Origin: Chloroflexota bacterium
GTDB taxonomy: Bacteria; Chloroflexota; Anaerolineae; Caldilineales; Caldilineaceae
Assembly (NCBI GenBank): GCA_003577005.1
Contig: QEUW01000076.1
Span: 1 to 22,283, forward strand
Direction of reading: 5' to 3'
DNA: 22,283 nucleotides
Made by a program: the position numbers and the translations under genes. Below the pieces are notes generated by a model that saw only the letters and a program-made list of their open reading frames with translations, had not been told where the DNA came from and did not search any database. This document shows positions 1 to 7,294 of the stretch, one piece after another (position 1 is the stretch's first letter; every line of letters starts with the position of its first letter).

Positions 1-1092
1 GCGTACCTCGTTGCTGCCCCGCTCGGCAGCGGCGACAATGTCCAGCCGGCCATCGCCGTTGAGATCGGCGACGATCACCTGGTCGGCGCGCGGCCACCCA
101 TCCTTGAGCAGTTGCATGTCCCACGGCCCGCGGGGGTCGCCCCGATGTTTGAACAGCGCCACCCGCCCTGGCAGATCCCAGGAGGTCGCCACGATTTCCA
201 TCTGGCCGTCGTTGTCCAGGTCGGCGGCGATGGCTTCAAAGGCATTAGGGAATTCGGCGCAGATGATGTGCTTTTGCCACGGTCCCTGGCCGGGGTTGCC
301 ATCGTTTTCGTACCAGACGATCTGCTGGTAACGCAGATCGCACGGGTCCTGGGGCGGCGACATCCCCAGCGCCATCACTACATCCACATCGCCGTCGCCA
401 TCCATATCGACGGGGTGGCCGTGGCACGGCTGGATGGCGTGGTCGATGACCGTCTTGCGCCAGGGCCGGTTGGCTGGATCACCGGGATTCTGATACCAGA
501 CCACCTGGTTGGCGACGCGCGCCGTGCCCAGCAGGTCGATCCTGCCGTCACCGTCGATGTCCACGGCACAGACCGTGCGCGTTTCGGCAATGTTCTCTTC
601 AATTGGGTGCTGGACCCACTGGCCGTCGCGCTGCTCAAACCAATCAAAGCGGTTGCCCTTGCGCCAACTGGACGCAGCGACATCCAGGTCGCCGTCGCCG
701 TCAAAATCGGCGACAGCCACGTCATAGGCGCCGGGCAGACCGCCTTCGATGATGTAGTGATAGCGCCAGTTCCGGCGGTCACGAGGGTCGCCCTCGAAGG
801 CAAAGTAGAGCAGAGAACCGTTGAGGTTGTCCACAATCACGATCTCCGGGCGGCCATCGCCGTTGATGTCCACGACGGCGTGGCGCTCCAGCCATTCGTC
901 GGTGCGCTCGTGGATGATGTGCTGGGTGAAGTTTCCTTGTCCATCGTTCTCAAGCCAGTAGAGGCCGACGATGGTGTCGGCGGAGACGATATCCAGCACG
1001 CCATTGCCGGTGAGGTCAGCCGCAGCGATGCCATAGGCATAGTTGTAGCCACCCATGATCAGATGTTCGGAAAAGCGGATGAGATCACGCAT
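1..1092 (-). CDS. VCBS/FG-GAP repeat beta-propeller protein, 3' end outside window
   Basis: The 364 visible residues carry seven calcium-loop motifs of the FG-GAP/VCBS kind, about 50 residues apart: DLTGNG (26), DINGDG (75), DFDGDGD (129), DIDGDG (178), DMDGDGD (229), DLDNDG (291) and DLNGDG (343). Most are followed by a short hydrophobic strand such as LDIV. This spacing fits a seven-bladed propeller. The end visible here, SNEVR, is probably close to the true C-terminus. The start is fixed: the preceding aminotransferase ends in TAA, then CCT, then this ATG, all in one frame, so no upstream extension is possible. The N-terminus (MRDLIRFSEH) has no signal peptide or lipobox, which is odd for a family that is usually exported. 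It is the last visible gene of the transport operon and is probably translated by coupling. The ligand or partner is unknown; intracellular action is inferred from the missing export signal. Confidence 0.9.
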   Translation of the reverse strand, partial: MRDLIRFSEHLIMGGYNYAYGIAAADLTGNGVLDIVSADTIVGLYWLENDGQGNFTQHIIHERTDEWLERHAVVDINGDGRPEIVIVDNLNGSLLYFAFEGDPRDRRNWRYHYIIEGGLPGAYDVAVADFDGDGDLDVAASSWRKGNRFDWFEQRDGQWVQHPIEENIAETRTVCAVDIDGDGRIDLLGTARVANQVVWYQNPGDPANRPWRKTVIDHAIQPCHGHPVDMDGDGDVDVVMALGMSPPQDPCDLRYQQIVWYENDGNPGQGPWQKHIICAEFPNAFEAIAADLDNDGQMEIVATSWDLPGRVALFKHRGDPRGPWDMQLLKDGWPRADQVIVADLNGDGRLDIVAAAERGSNEVR

Positions 1093-1095
1093 AGG

Positions 1096-2319
1096 TTACA
1101 CCCGGTAATGACCCGCCACCTTCTTGATGGCGATGCCAAAATTCTCCACGTCTTGTTCGGTGTAGGAGGGATTCATCGGCAGCACAATGGCCGTTTCGAG
1201 AAATTTCTCAGAGCCTGGCAGAGAGAGCGCACCGTAGTCGATATCGCGCGCCACCCCAGGATAGGCCCAGGGAAAGCCGGAAGTGCCGTAGGTGCGGCGT
1301 TGCGCCAGAGCCGGATATTTGTAGATCGGGTAGACCAGGTAGGGCGAATTGGCAGGAACCCCCTCAGCCTGGAGTGCAGCGGCAAATTGTTTTGCTGGCA
1401 CACGAAAGTGGCCTGGCTCCAGATGAAAGGCGTAGGTCCAATAGGAGTGGCGGGCGTCCGGCAGCACCGCTTGCAGCGACAACCCTGGCTCGCTGGCCAC
1501 GACTTCGTTCAGTTGGTTGGCTGCCCACTGCTTTTTGCGCACGGCCTCACCGACCTTCTTTAACTGGGCAACACCGACGGCGCCCTGCAAGTCGGTCATG
1601 CGATAGTTGGGCGCCAGGTAGTAGTGTTCATAGATCGGCTGGCGCGGGTTGCCTTTGTCGGCAAACCACTTGAGGCGGTCCGACAAGTCGTCGCGGTTGG
1701 TGATGACCATGCCACCATCGCCCGTCGTCATATGTTTGCCGCCAAAGCTGAAGCACCCCAAATCGCCCCAGGAACCAACGGGCCGCCCTTTGTACTCGGC
1801 CAGTTGCGCCTGGGCACAATCTTCGATCAGGTAGAGATTGTGGGCGCGCGCTAGTTCGACAAAAGGTGTCAGGTCGCCGGGGTTGCCAAAGAGATGCACG
1901 AGCACAATCGCTTTGGTGCGATCCGTCATCTTGGCTTCCACATCCTTGACATCCAGGTTGCCGCTGACCGGATCGATATCGGCAAAGACGGGGATGGCGT
2001 TCTGGTAGAGGATACCGATGACCGTGCCAAAATCGGTGATGCTGGTGGTGATGATCTCATCACCGGGGTTGGGGTCGATGACGCCAATCGCCGTGTGGAC
2101 GGCCGCCGTGCCCGAGGTGACAGCCTGCGCGTATTTGATGCCCTGCTTGGCAGCGAAATCTTGCTCAAATTGGATGACCTTGCTCCCGCCCAACCGGCTC
2201 AGCTTGCCGGAGCGGATGACCTCGACCAGTTGTTCGATCTCCTCATCGCCCAGATCCCACTGCGGGCCAAAGGAACCAGAGCGTACCGGTGGTGAATTGC
2301 GTTCGATGGCAATGGCCAT
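1096..2319 (-). CDS. DegT/DnrJ/EryC1/StrS-family PLP-dependent aminotransferase
   Basis: This 407-residue protein has the fold-type I sugar-aminotransferase pattern. An SGTAA phosphate-binding segment lies at 69-73, IEDCAQA at 166-172 binds the cofactor ring, and the FSFGGKH segment carries the Schiff-base lysine at K195, followed by GDGG. Family members usually transaminate keto-sugars or keto-cyclitols with glutamate or glutamine; the substrate here is not known. I chose the ATG at 2319 because GGAGA lies eight bases upstream and the family N-terminus follows. The frame stays open to 2418, but those 33 extra residues are low-complexity and lack a ribosome site. It lies downstream of the permeases and the beta-rich protein, with a palindromic element in between. 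Its stop is three bases from the start of the VCBS gene, in the same frame. The context suggests that it processes an imported amino- or keto-sugar-like compound. Confidence 0.93.
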   Translation of the reverse strand: MAIAIERNSPPVRSGSFGPQWDLGDEEIEQLVEVIRSGKLSRLGGSKVIQFEQDFAAKQGIKYAQAVTSGTAAVHTAIGVIDPNPGDEIITTSITDFGTVIGILYQNAIPVFADIDPVSGNLDVKDVEAKMTDRTKAIVLVHLFGNPGDLTPFVELARAHNLYLIEDCAQAQLAEYKGRPVGSWGDLGCFSFGGKHMTTGDGGMVITNRDDLSDRLKWFADKGNPRQPIYEHYYLAPNYRMTDLQGAVGVAQLKKVGEAVRKKQWAANQLNEVVASEPGLSLQAVLPDARHSYWTYAFHLEPGHFRVPAKQFAAALQAEGVPANSPYLVYPIYKYPALAQRRTYGTSGFPWAYPGVARDIDYGALSLPGSEKFLETAIVLPMNPSYTEQDVENFGIAIKKVAGHYRV

Positions 2320-2455
2320 GTGAAGATTCTCCGATCTCTGAACGTACTTCTGGAATTCACGATTTAACGGATGACGGCTCTGCCGGTTCTGGCGGGAGTT
2401 TGGGGGCGAACCCTGCAATTTCCGCCAGATTGTGGAGAGTCTGATTTTTTATCAT

Positions 2456-2538
2456 AGAAGGTACGCAGTTGCTCTAGTGCGATGCACTTGCAAAGTGCGT
2501 TGCACCTCTGGCCGGCAGATCCAACTGCGTACCTTCTG
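2456..2538. repeat. Nested palindromic element (MITE- or REP-like)
   Basis: Two perfect 16-base inverted arms, AGAAGGTACGCAGTTG at 2456-2471 and its complement at 2522-2537, enclose a second hairpin at 2477-2505. The inner stem is 13 pairs around a GCA loop; two of the pairs are G:U wobbles if the plus strand is transcribed. The six bases TATCAT occur directly on both sides (2450-2455 and 2539-2544), like a target-site duplication. It sits between the beta-rich protein and the aminotransferase gene, so it may also fold in the operon mRNA. Confidence 0.7.
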
Positions 2539-2547
2539 TATCATTCA

Positions 2548-3255
2548 TCATTGCCTGGCAGGATATTCGATCCGGACTTCATCGAGCAGCACATACCCCT
2601 CGGGCAGAAAGGAGCGATCCACGGGATAGTCGACCTCCGGGCGGCGGTAGTGGACCCCCTGGGGCTCGGGAGTCAGGGGCACGATGTGGAGGGGATGGAG
2701 CAAAAGGATGATATCGATATTGACATCGCGCAGAACATCCTCGATCTCGCCCCAGCCGTAGACGTCCGCCAGATCATGGCGAGCGCCCAGGCACAGCCAC
2801 TGTTCCGGGTCTGTTGTCAGGGTGACACTTTGCTCCGACCAATCGGGCGTGATCTCAAAGGGCTGGCCAGTCAGCACAAAGTTGACGGCTTTGCTGCCGA
2901 TGCGCGACTGGCAGTGCAACACCAGGTTGGCTCCTCGCAGATTCACTTCCCCCTTCAACCTGGCCGTGAGCCGGGCATTGCGCAGGTCGGTGGAATAGCC
3001 GCCGGCAATGAAGCGGTTGCCGGCCATCAGGGGCCTGTAGGCTGGCCCAGGATTGGGCTGCGGTGCGGTGAAGAGGATAAACAACAGATGGAGATAGCCG
3101 CCGCCAGGGGGCGCATGGTTCGAGTCAATGCCCCAGGGGCTGCGCGAGATCAATGCCCCATCCACGAGTTCTGGAGCCGCCGGCCGGTTGTGCCCCAGCC
3201 AGGTCATCCAGCCGCCGGGCCCAGCATCGAAAGTCTCTTGGTAAACTGTATTCAT
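2548..3255 (-). CDS. Hypothetical beta-rich protein of the transport operon
   Basis: I do not recognise a named family for this 235-residue protein. It is rich in short alternating hydrophobic strands and aromatic residues, for example ARLTARLKGEVNLRGANLVL near 95-115 and a later WSEQSVTLTTDPEQW stretch. This resembles the rhythm of jelly-roll carbohydrate-binding or concanavalin-like domains, which is an inference only. The N-terminus (MNTVYQETFDAGPGGW) has no signal peptide. The ATG at 3255 was chosen because it follows the OppC-type permease stop by about 40 bases and has AAGGAT upstream. The frame is open further to 3783, but that part is the antisense-frame shadow of the permease. Its place between permeases and aminotransferase suggests a role with the same imported compound. 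Confidence 0.75.
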   Translation of the reverse strand: MNTVYQETFDAGPGGWMTWLGHNRPAAPELVDGALISRSPWGIDSNHAPPGGGYLHLLFILFTAPQPNPGPAYRPLMAGNRFIAGGYSTDLRNARLTARLKGEVNLRGANLVLHCQSRIGSKAVNFVLTGQPFEITPDWSEQSVTLTTDPEQWLCLGARHDLADVYGWGEIEDVLRDVNIDIILLLHPLHIVPLTPEPQGVHYRRPEVDYPVDRSFLPEGYVLLDEVRIEYPARQ

Positions 3256-3296
3256 CAAGTTGCCTATCCTTTGACCTAGCCATCGAGTGGCGAATG

Positions 3297-4235
3297 CTAC
3301 TCCAGATTCATGCGCGGGTCGAGGGCATCGCGCAGCGCATCTCCAAAGAAGTTGACGGAGAGGACGGCAAAGGCGATAGCGAGCGCCGAAGGAAGCCAGC
3401 GCCACGGCATCCCTTCCAAGATGGGCAACTGCATCGCCGTGGTCAAGGTCTGCCCCCAACTGGGTGTTGGTTGTTGCACACCCAGGCCCAGAAAACTGAG
3501 GCTGGATTCGGTCATGATGGCGCCGGCCAAACCCAGGGTGGCGGCGACGACGACGGGGCCGACAACGTTGGGCAGGATATGCCGGAATATGATGCGCCGT
3601 GTGGGCACACCCAGGGCAACCGCGGCCAGGACAAAATCCCGGCTGCGCAGGCTCAGAAATTGGCCGCGTACCAGGCGCGTCATGCCGGGCCAGCCAAAGA
3701 TGCCGATGATCACCATGATATTGAAGATATTGGGGGGCAAGAGCGCAGCCACCGTGATGATCAGTAGAAACGTGGGGAAACACATCATGATATCGGTAAA
3801 ACGCATGATGACGCTATCGACCAGCCCGCCCATATAGCCAGAGACGCTGCCGAGCAGCAGGGCGATGGTGGTGTAGATGCCCACGGCCACCAGACCCACC
3901 GAGAGCGAGATGCGTGCGCCATACACCAGGCGCGCCCAGACATCGCGGCCGATGGCATCCGTACCCAGAATATGTTCCGCGCTGGGCGGTTGGTTCTTCT
4001 GTCTCAGGTCAATGGCGGCGGGGTCTTGCCCTGCCAGCACGGGCGCAAAAAGGGCAGCGATCACCAGCAAAAGCAGCACAGCCAGGCCGAACATCCCCAA
4101 TTTGTGCTGCCATAACCGCCGCCAGAAACGATATTGGGGCGAGTCGCGCCGGGGCACTCGCAGCGTCTGCTGGAGGTCGGCTACGCTCGTGCCGCCTGCA
4201 ACCCGCTCTTCAGCATGTGCTTTTGTGATTGTCAC
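3297..4235 (-). CDS. ABC transporter permease, OppC/DppC type
   Basis: This 312-residue inner-membrane protein is one half of the channel of a peptide/nickel/oligosaccharide-class importer. It has the N-terminal OppC_N segment with a first membrane helix near 47-68 and the family motif HILGTDAIGRDV at 88-99. A five-helix BPD_transp_1 domain follows, and the EAA loop that docks to the ATPase is at about 203-222, reading LAAVALG ... ILPN. Length is normal for the family. The start lies 14 bases after the OppB-type gene stop, so the two are co-translated. No ATPase gene is within view, so the pair must use one encoded elsewhere or beyond the left edge. Several oligosaccharide importers belong to the same class, so a peptide substrate should not be assumed. 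Confidence 0.96.
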   Translation of the reverse strand: MTITKAHAEERVAGGTSVADLQQTLRVPRRDSPQYRFWRRLWQHKLGMFGLAVLLLLVIAALFAPVLAGQDPAAIDLRQKNQPPSAEHILGTDAIGRDVWARLVYGARISLSVGLVAVGIYTTIALLLGSVSGYMGGLVDSVIMRFTDIMMCFPTFLLIITVAALLPPNIFNIMVIIGIFGWPGMTRLVRGQFLSLRSRDFVLAAVALGVPTRRIIFRHILPNVVGPVVVAATLGLAGAIMTESSLSFLGLGVQQPTPSWGQTLTTAMQLPILEGMPWRWLPSALAIAFAVLSVNFFGDALRDALDPRMNLE

Positions 4236-4249
4236 TGAACTCCTCTTCC

Positions 4250-5221
4250 CTATTCATAGCCAATGCGCGGGTCCACAAAGGCATAGAGAATATCGGTGAC
4301 CAGATTGCTCAACAGGACGACCAGCGCGACCACAAAATTGACCCCCATGATGACAGGGTAGTCGCGCGCGTTGATGGCGCCCAGGCTGTAGGTGCCCATC
4401 CCCGGCCAGGCAAAGATAAACTCGATGATCACCGTGCCACCGATCAGGTAAGGGATATCCAGGCCGATGATGGTGATCACGGGAATCAAGGCATTGCGCA
4501 GCGCATGGGTCAGCAGAATGACATTTTCACCCAGACCTTTGGCGCGAGCGACCATGATGTAGTCTTGCCGGATCACATCCAACATGCTGCTGCGAGTATA
4601 GCGCATGAAGCTGGCGACACTGCCCAATCCCAAAACAGTGGCCGGCAAGATCATGTGATGTACGCGCGTCAGCAACGTAGTCGATTCTCCATAGTTGACG
4701 ATACCCGACGTGGGGAACAAGGGGAATTTGAGCGAGAACAGATAGATGCCGCCGATGGCAAAGACGAACCCTGGGGTAGAGATCCAGAAGAAGCCAAGCA
4801 CGGTCAGCAGTTGATCAAGCCACGAGTACTGTTTGACAGCAGCGATAATGCCCAAACTTACCCCAACGATGATGCCAAAGAGCAACGAGGTCGCGGTCAG
4901 TTGTAACGTTGCTGGCAGCCGTGCCAGAATCTCATCGCGTACAGGCGCGCCAGAAACAAGCGAGTGACCCAGATTGCCGCGCGCCAGTTCGCGCAGCCAG
5001 ATGAAATAGCGCTCGTAGGCCGGCTTGTTCAAGCCGTAGTTCTCGCGCATGGCTTCTAGCTGCTCCGGCGTATAGGCCACGATGGCGGTAGGTGGCACCA
5101 GGGCATCTACAAAATCACCCGGCATCAACTCGGTAAAAACGAAGGTGACAAGGGTTAACCCCAATAAAATGGGGACCGAAATCGCCAAGCGGCGCAGGAT
5201 GTACGTTCGCAACGCTACCAC
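4250..5221 (-). CDS. ABC transporter permease, OppB/DppB type
   Basis: This 323-residue protein is the partner permease. It begins with the usual OppB N-terminus, a first membrane helix at about 13-31 ending in ELMPGD, then a periplasmic-side segment with YGLNKP at 62-67. The BPD_transp_1 domain follows, and the EAA loop is at about 225-247 (ARAKGLGE ... LRNALIPV). The C-terminal DPRIGYE ending is typical of the family. It is separated from the upstream binding-protein gene by a 142-base gap holding a large imperfect hairpin, which may set the ratio of binding protein to permease. Family membership is certain; the transported compound is not deducible from the sequence. Confidence 0.96.
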   Translation of the reverse strand: MVALRTYILRRLAISVPILLGLTLVTFVFTELMPGDFVDALVPPTAIVAYTPEQLEAMRENYGLNKPAYERYFIWLRELARGNLGHSLVSGAPVRDEILARLPATLQLTATSLLFGIIVGVSLGIIAAVKQYSWLDQLLTVLGFFWISTPGFVFAIGGIYLFSLKFPLFPTSGIVNYGESTTLLTRVHHMILPATVLGLGSVASFMRYTRSSMLDVIRQDYIMVARAKGLGENVILLTHALRNALIPVITIIGLDIPYLIGGTVIIEFIFAWPGMGTYSLGAINARDYPVIMGVNFVVALVVLLSNLVTDILYAFVDPRIGYE

Positions 5222-5244
5222 CTCGGTCTAGAACAGGGGTGCAG

Positions 5245-5342
5245 AATAGTCAATTGTCAATGATCAATGGTTAACGAAGCTACGCTGTTCATGGGTGACC
5301 CCTCGTTAACCATTGACAATTGATCACTGACAATTGACTATT
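5245..5342. repeat. Large inverted repeat between binding-protein and permease genes
   Basis: The arms run from 5245 to 5277 and from 5303 to 5342 around a 25-base loop. They match except for one substitution and a seven-base insertion (TTGTCAA) in the right arm. Both carry CAATTGTCA-type units and a GTTAAC core. In the operon mRNA this would form a long stem directly after the binding-protein stop codon. Such structures often protect the upstream message or reduce read-through, which fits the usual excess of binding protein over permease. That role is an inference. It could equally be a dispersed repeat. Confidence 0.75.
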
Positions 5343-5363
5343 TTTCATCTTGCCAGGCTACCT

Positions 5364-7046
5364 TTAACCGGACACAGACCAGTTCACCGCATTGTTGAAG
5401 CCATTGTTCCACTGATAGAATCTGTACCAGAGTGCGTCCTCGTTGAAGCCGCTCACCCGCTTGTTGACCGCAACCACGCCCGTGAACTGGAGGAAGGGCA
5501 TCATGGGCAATTCCTCGTTTAACCGGACTTGAAGCTCATTGTGGATGGCGCGGCGTTCGGCCTCGTCGACCGTGACGGCGGTCTGGTCGAAGAGGGCTTT
5601 GGCCTCTGGATCGCCCCAGGGTGTTGTACAACGCTCGGCCTCGGTGAAGAACGAATCATAGTCTTCGGGGAAAGCGAAGCCCCAACCCTGGTAATACAGA
5701 TCAAAGTCACAGGCAGCCTGGGCTGCGGTGGCGGATGTGCCTTCGAGGAACTGCAATTGGGTCTTGACGCCAACCTCCGCCAGATTCTGTTGGATCGCGG
5801 CCATGATGTCCTGGTGCAAGGCATCTGGATAGTACCAGACCACCTTGAGTTCGGTGTTGGGGTCCCAGACGCCGTCGGCCTGGGCTGCGGCGAGCAGCTC
5901 CCTGGCCTGTTCCGGGTTGTATTCGTACTGGTTGAGGTTCGGCGCTAGCCAGGTTGCCATTTCCATATAGGAGTTGTATGGCTTGCACAGCCCTGAGTAG
6001 AGGGTTTCACAGATCCCGACGCGGTCGATGGCGTAGGCCAGCGCCTGGCGCACTCGCTTGTCCGCCAGCTTGGGCGATTCGTAATTGAGCAGGAAGACCC
6101 GGATGTAGTTGCGGTCGACCAGATGGATGTTGACATTCTCCAACTGTTGCACCTGCTCGTAGAAGTCCTGCGGCACATTCCATACATCCAACTCACCTTT
6201 CTGCAAGGCGATGAACTGGGTGTCGGCCCCACCGAAGTTCTTGAAGAGGATGCGCTCCAGCTTGGGTGTGCCGCCGTAGTACTCATCGTTGCGAACGAGT
6301 TCGACGAACTGGTCACGCTCGGCCTGCACGAACTTGAATGGGCCGGAGCCAATGTTGAGTTCGGGTGTGTACCAGGCTGGGGCGTGGTGTTCCACAATGT
6401 CTGCTGGGTTTACGTCGTTGAAGATATGGGCGGGCAGGATCTGCAAGTCTGTGATCGCCGACATGTGCCAGCCAACGGTCGGCTGCTCCAACTCGAAGCT
6501 AACCGTATAGTCGTCGGGAATCTGCACTCCCGGCAGTTCGTCAGATTCGCCGTCGTAGAAGGCCTGGCTGCCCTTGAGGCTGCCGATCCAACGTGCGGGA
6601 TTGATGTTAGTGGCTTTGTTGAGAATAAACCGCACGGTCGCCTCCACATCTCTGGCTGTCACGGGCTGGCCGTCATGCCACAGGGCATCCTCGCGCAGAT
6701 GGAAGGTATAGCTGGTGGCGTCGTCAGACACTTCCCACGAGGTCGCCAGATTGCCCTGGGGCTCGTTGTTGCGATCCAGATCAAACAACCGGCTATGGGT
6801 GAGCATGGCGATGTAGTTGCTGCTGTACCCATACTGGTAGGTGGGCCGGAAGGGGCTGAAGGTGCCCCACGGTGAGTCTGTCGCAAAGACCAATGTGCCC
6901 TCCTCTGCCGCCGCGGCGGCGGGCGGCGCTGCAGCCGGCGCCGTGCCCGGGGTGCCGACGGGTGCACAGGCCACCAACAGAGCGCCGGCGGCTGTTGCCG
7001 AAGAGAGACTCAGAAAATTGCGGCGGGTGAGCTTTCGTCTTTCCAT
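5364..7046 (-). CDS. ABC transporter substrate-binding lipoprotein, family 5 (SBP_bac_5)
   Basis: The mature protein captures the ligand outside the membrane and delivers it to the two permeases. The 560-residue precursor starts with a twin-arginine-like segment (LTRRNFLSL at 6-14), then a hydrophobic stretch and a lipobox LVAC with the lipidated cysteine at 27, followed by an Ala/Pro linker. Family-5 features follow: the AMLTHSRLFD and LATSWEVSDD segments near the N-terminus and the RVRQALAYAIDR motif in the second half. I chose the ATG at 7046 because GGAGG is seven to eight bases upstream and the signal sequence begins there; the frame is open to 7106. It is the first gene of the operon, behind a sigma-70 promoter and possible operator sites, and divergent from a FadR-type regulator. 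Class members bind peptides, oligosaccharides, nickel chelates or opines, so the ligand is unknown. Confidence 0.95.
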   Translation of the reverse strand: MERRKLTRRNFLSLSSATAAGALLVACAPVGTPGTAPAAAPPAAAAAEEGTLVFATDSPWGTFSPFRPTYQYGYSSNYIAMLTHSRLFDLDRNNEPQGNLATSWEVSDDATSYTFHLREDALWHDGQPVTARDVEATVRFILNKATNINPARWIGSLKGSQAFYDGESDELPGVQIPDDYTVSFELEQPTVGWHMSAITDLQILPAHIFNDVNPADIVEHHAPAWYTPELNIGSGPFKFVQAERDQFVELVRNDEYYGGTPKLERILFKNFGGADTQFIALQKGELDVWNVPQDFYEQVQQLENVNIHLVDRNYIRVFLLNYESPKLADKRVRQALAYAIDRVGICETLYSGLCKPYNSYMEMATWLAPNLNQYEYNPEQARELLAAAQADGVWDPNTELKVVWYYPDALHQDIMAAIQQNLAEVGVKTQLQFLEGTSATAAQAACDFDLYYQGWGFAFPEDYDSFFTEAERCTTPWGDPEAKALFDQTAVTVDEAERRAIHNELQVRLNEELPMMPFLQFTGVVAVNKRVSGFNEDALWYRFYQWNNGFNNAVNWSVSG

Positions 7047-7083
7047 GGGTTTTCCTCCTCTGTGCATTTGACAGCGAATCACA

Positions 7084-7144
7084 TTGCACGTATGATTTGC
7101 AACCATAATTTAGGGGAAGTTGCATGACAACATTCAACGTGCAA
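7084..7144. promoter_or_regulatory. Candidate GntR operator pair in the transport-operon leader
   Basis: Two dyads share the half-sites TTGCA and TGCAA: 7084-7102 (nine-base spacer) and 7120-7144 (15-base spacer). They lie between the start codon of the binding protein and its -10 box, with the second near the expected transcription start. This is a suitable place for repression by the divergent FadR-type regulator. The assignment to that regulator is inferred from position only. Confidence 0.5.
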
Positions 7145-7147
7145 CCG

Positions 7148-7176
7148 ATCTTACTGCATGATAAAAGCTTTGTCAA
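7148..7176 (-). promoter_or_regulatory. Sigma-70 promoter of the transport operon
   Basis: On the minus strand a perfect -35 box TTGACA (7171-7176) is followed after 17 bases by TAAGAT (7148-7153), one mismatch from the -10 consensus. Transcription would start near 7141, leaving a leader of about 95 bases that contains the paired half-sites before the GGAGG ribosome site of the binding-protein gene. Confidence 0.75.
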
Positions 7177-7196
7177 ATGACTTTTTTCGACCTGAG

Positions 7197-7233
7197 TGCC
7201 GGTAGGGCAAGCTGCCAGCTTGTCCTACCGGCA
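7197..7233. repeat. Near-perfect 18-base palindrome
   Basis: TGCCGGTAGGGCAAGCTG at 7197-7214 is mirrored at 7216-7233 with a single mismatch and one central base. It lies midway between the two divergent genes, upstream of both promoter regions. The near-perfect symmetry and short centre resemble dispersed palindromic repeats more than a regulator site, but an operator cannot be excluded. Confidence 0.65.
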
Positions 7234-7254
7234 TCGTGGATGCACCGTATTGAG

Positions 7255-7277
7255 TCGATTCGACCCCGCCGAATCGA
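7255..7277. promoter_or_regulatory. Inverted repeat just upstream of the FadR-type gene
   Basis: The perfect arms TCGATTCG (7255-7262) and CGAATCGA (7270-7277) are separated by seven bases. The site ends 17 bases before the start codon of the regulator, where it could act as an autoregulatory operator or fold as a leader hairpin next to the ribosome site. The half-sites differ from the TTGCA pairs on the other side of the region. Confidence 0.45.
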
Positions 7278-7294
7278 GCTATTGGGGAACCTAC

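Noticed and set aside
112..1563. A 483-codon open frame on the plus strand
   Set aside because: It runs antisense across the VCBS gene and half of the aminotransferase gene, both of which have clear motifs. It has no recognisable domain and arises from the GC-rich codon pattern.
2482..3279. A 265-codon open frame on the plus strand
   Set aside because: It begins inside the palindromic element and lies opposite the beta-rich protein. No ribosome site or family motif is visible.
3256..3783. Upstream extension of the beta-rich protein on the minus strand
   Set aside because: This part is the out-of-frame shadow of the OppC-type permease. The ATG at 3255 fits operon spacing.
4229..4906. A 225-codon open frame on the plus strand
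   Set aside because: It is antisense to the OppB-type permease and its product is a hydrophilic D/H/Q-rich sequence typical of an antisense read of membrane segments.
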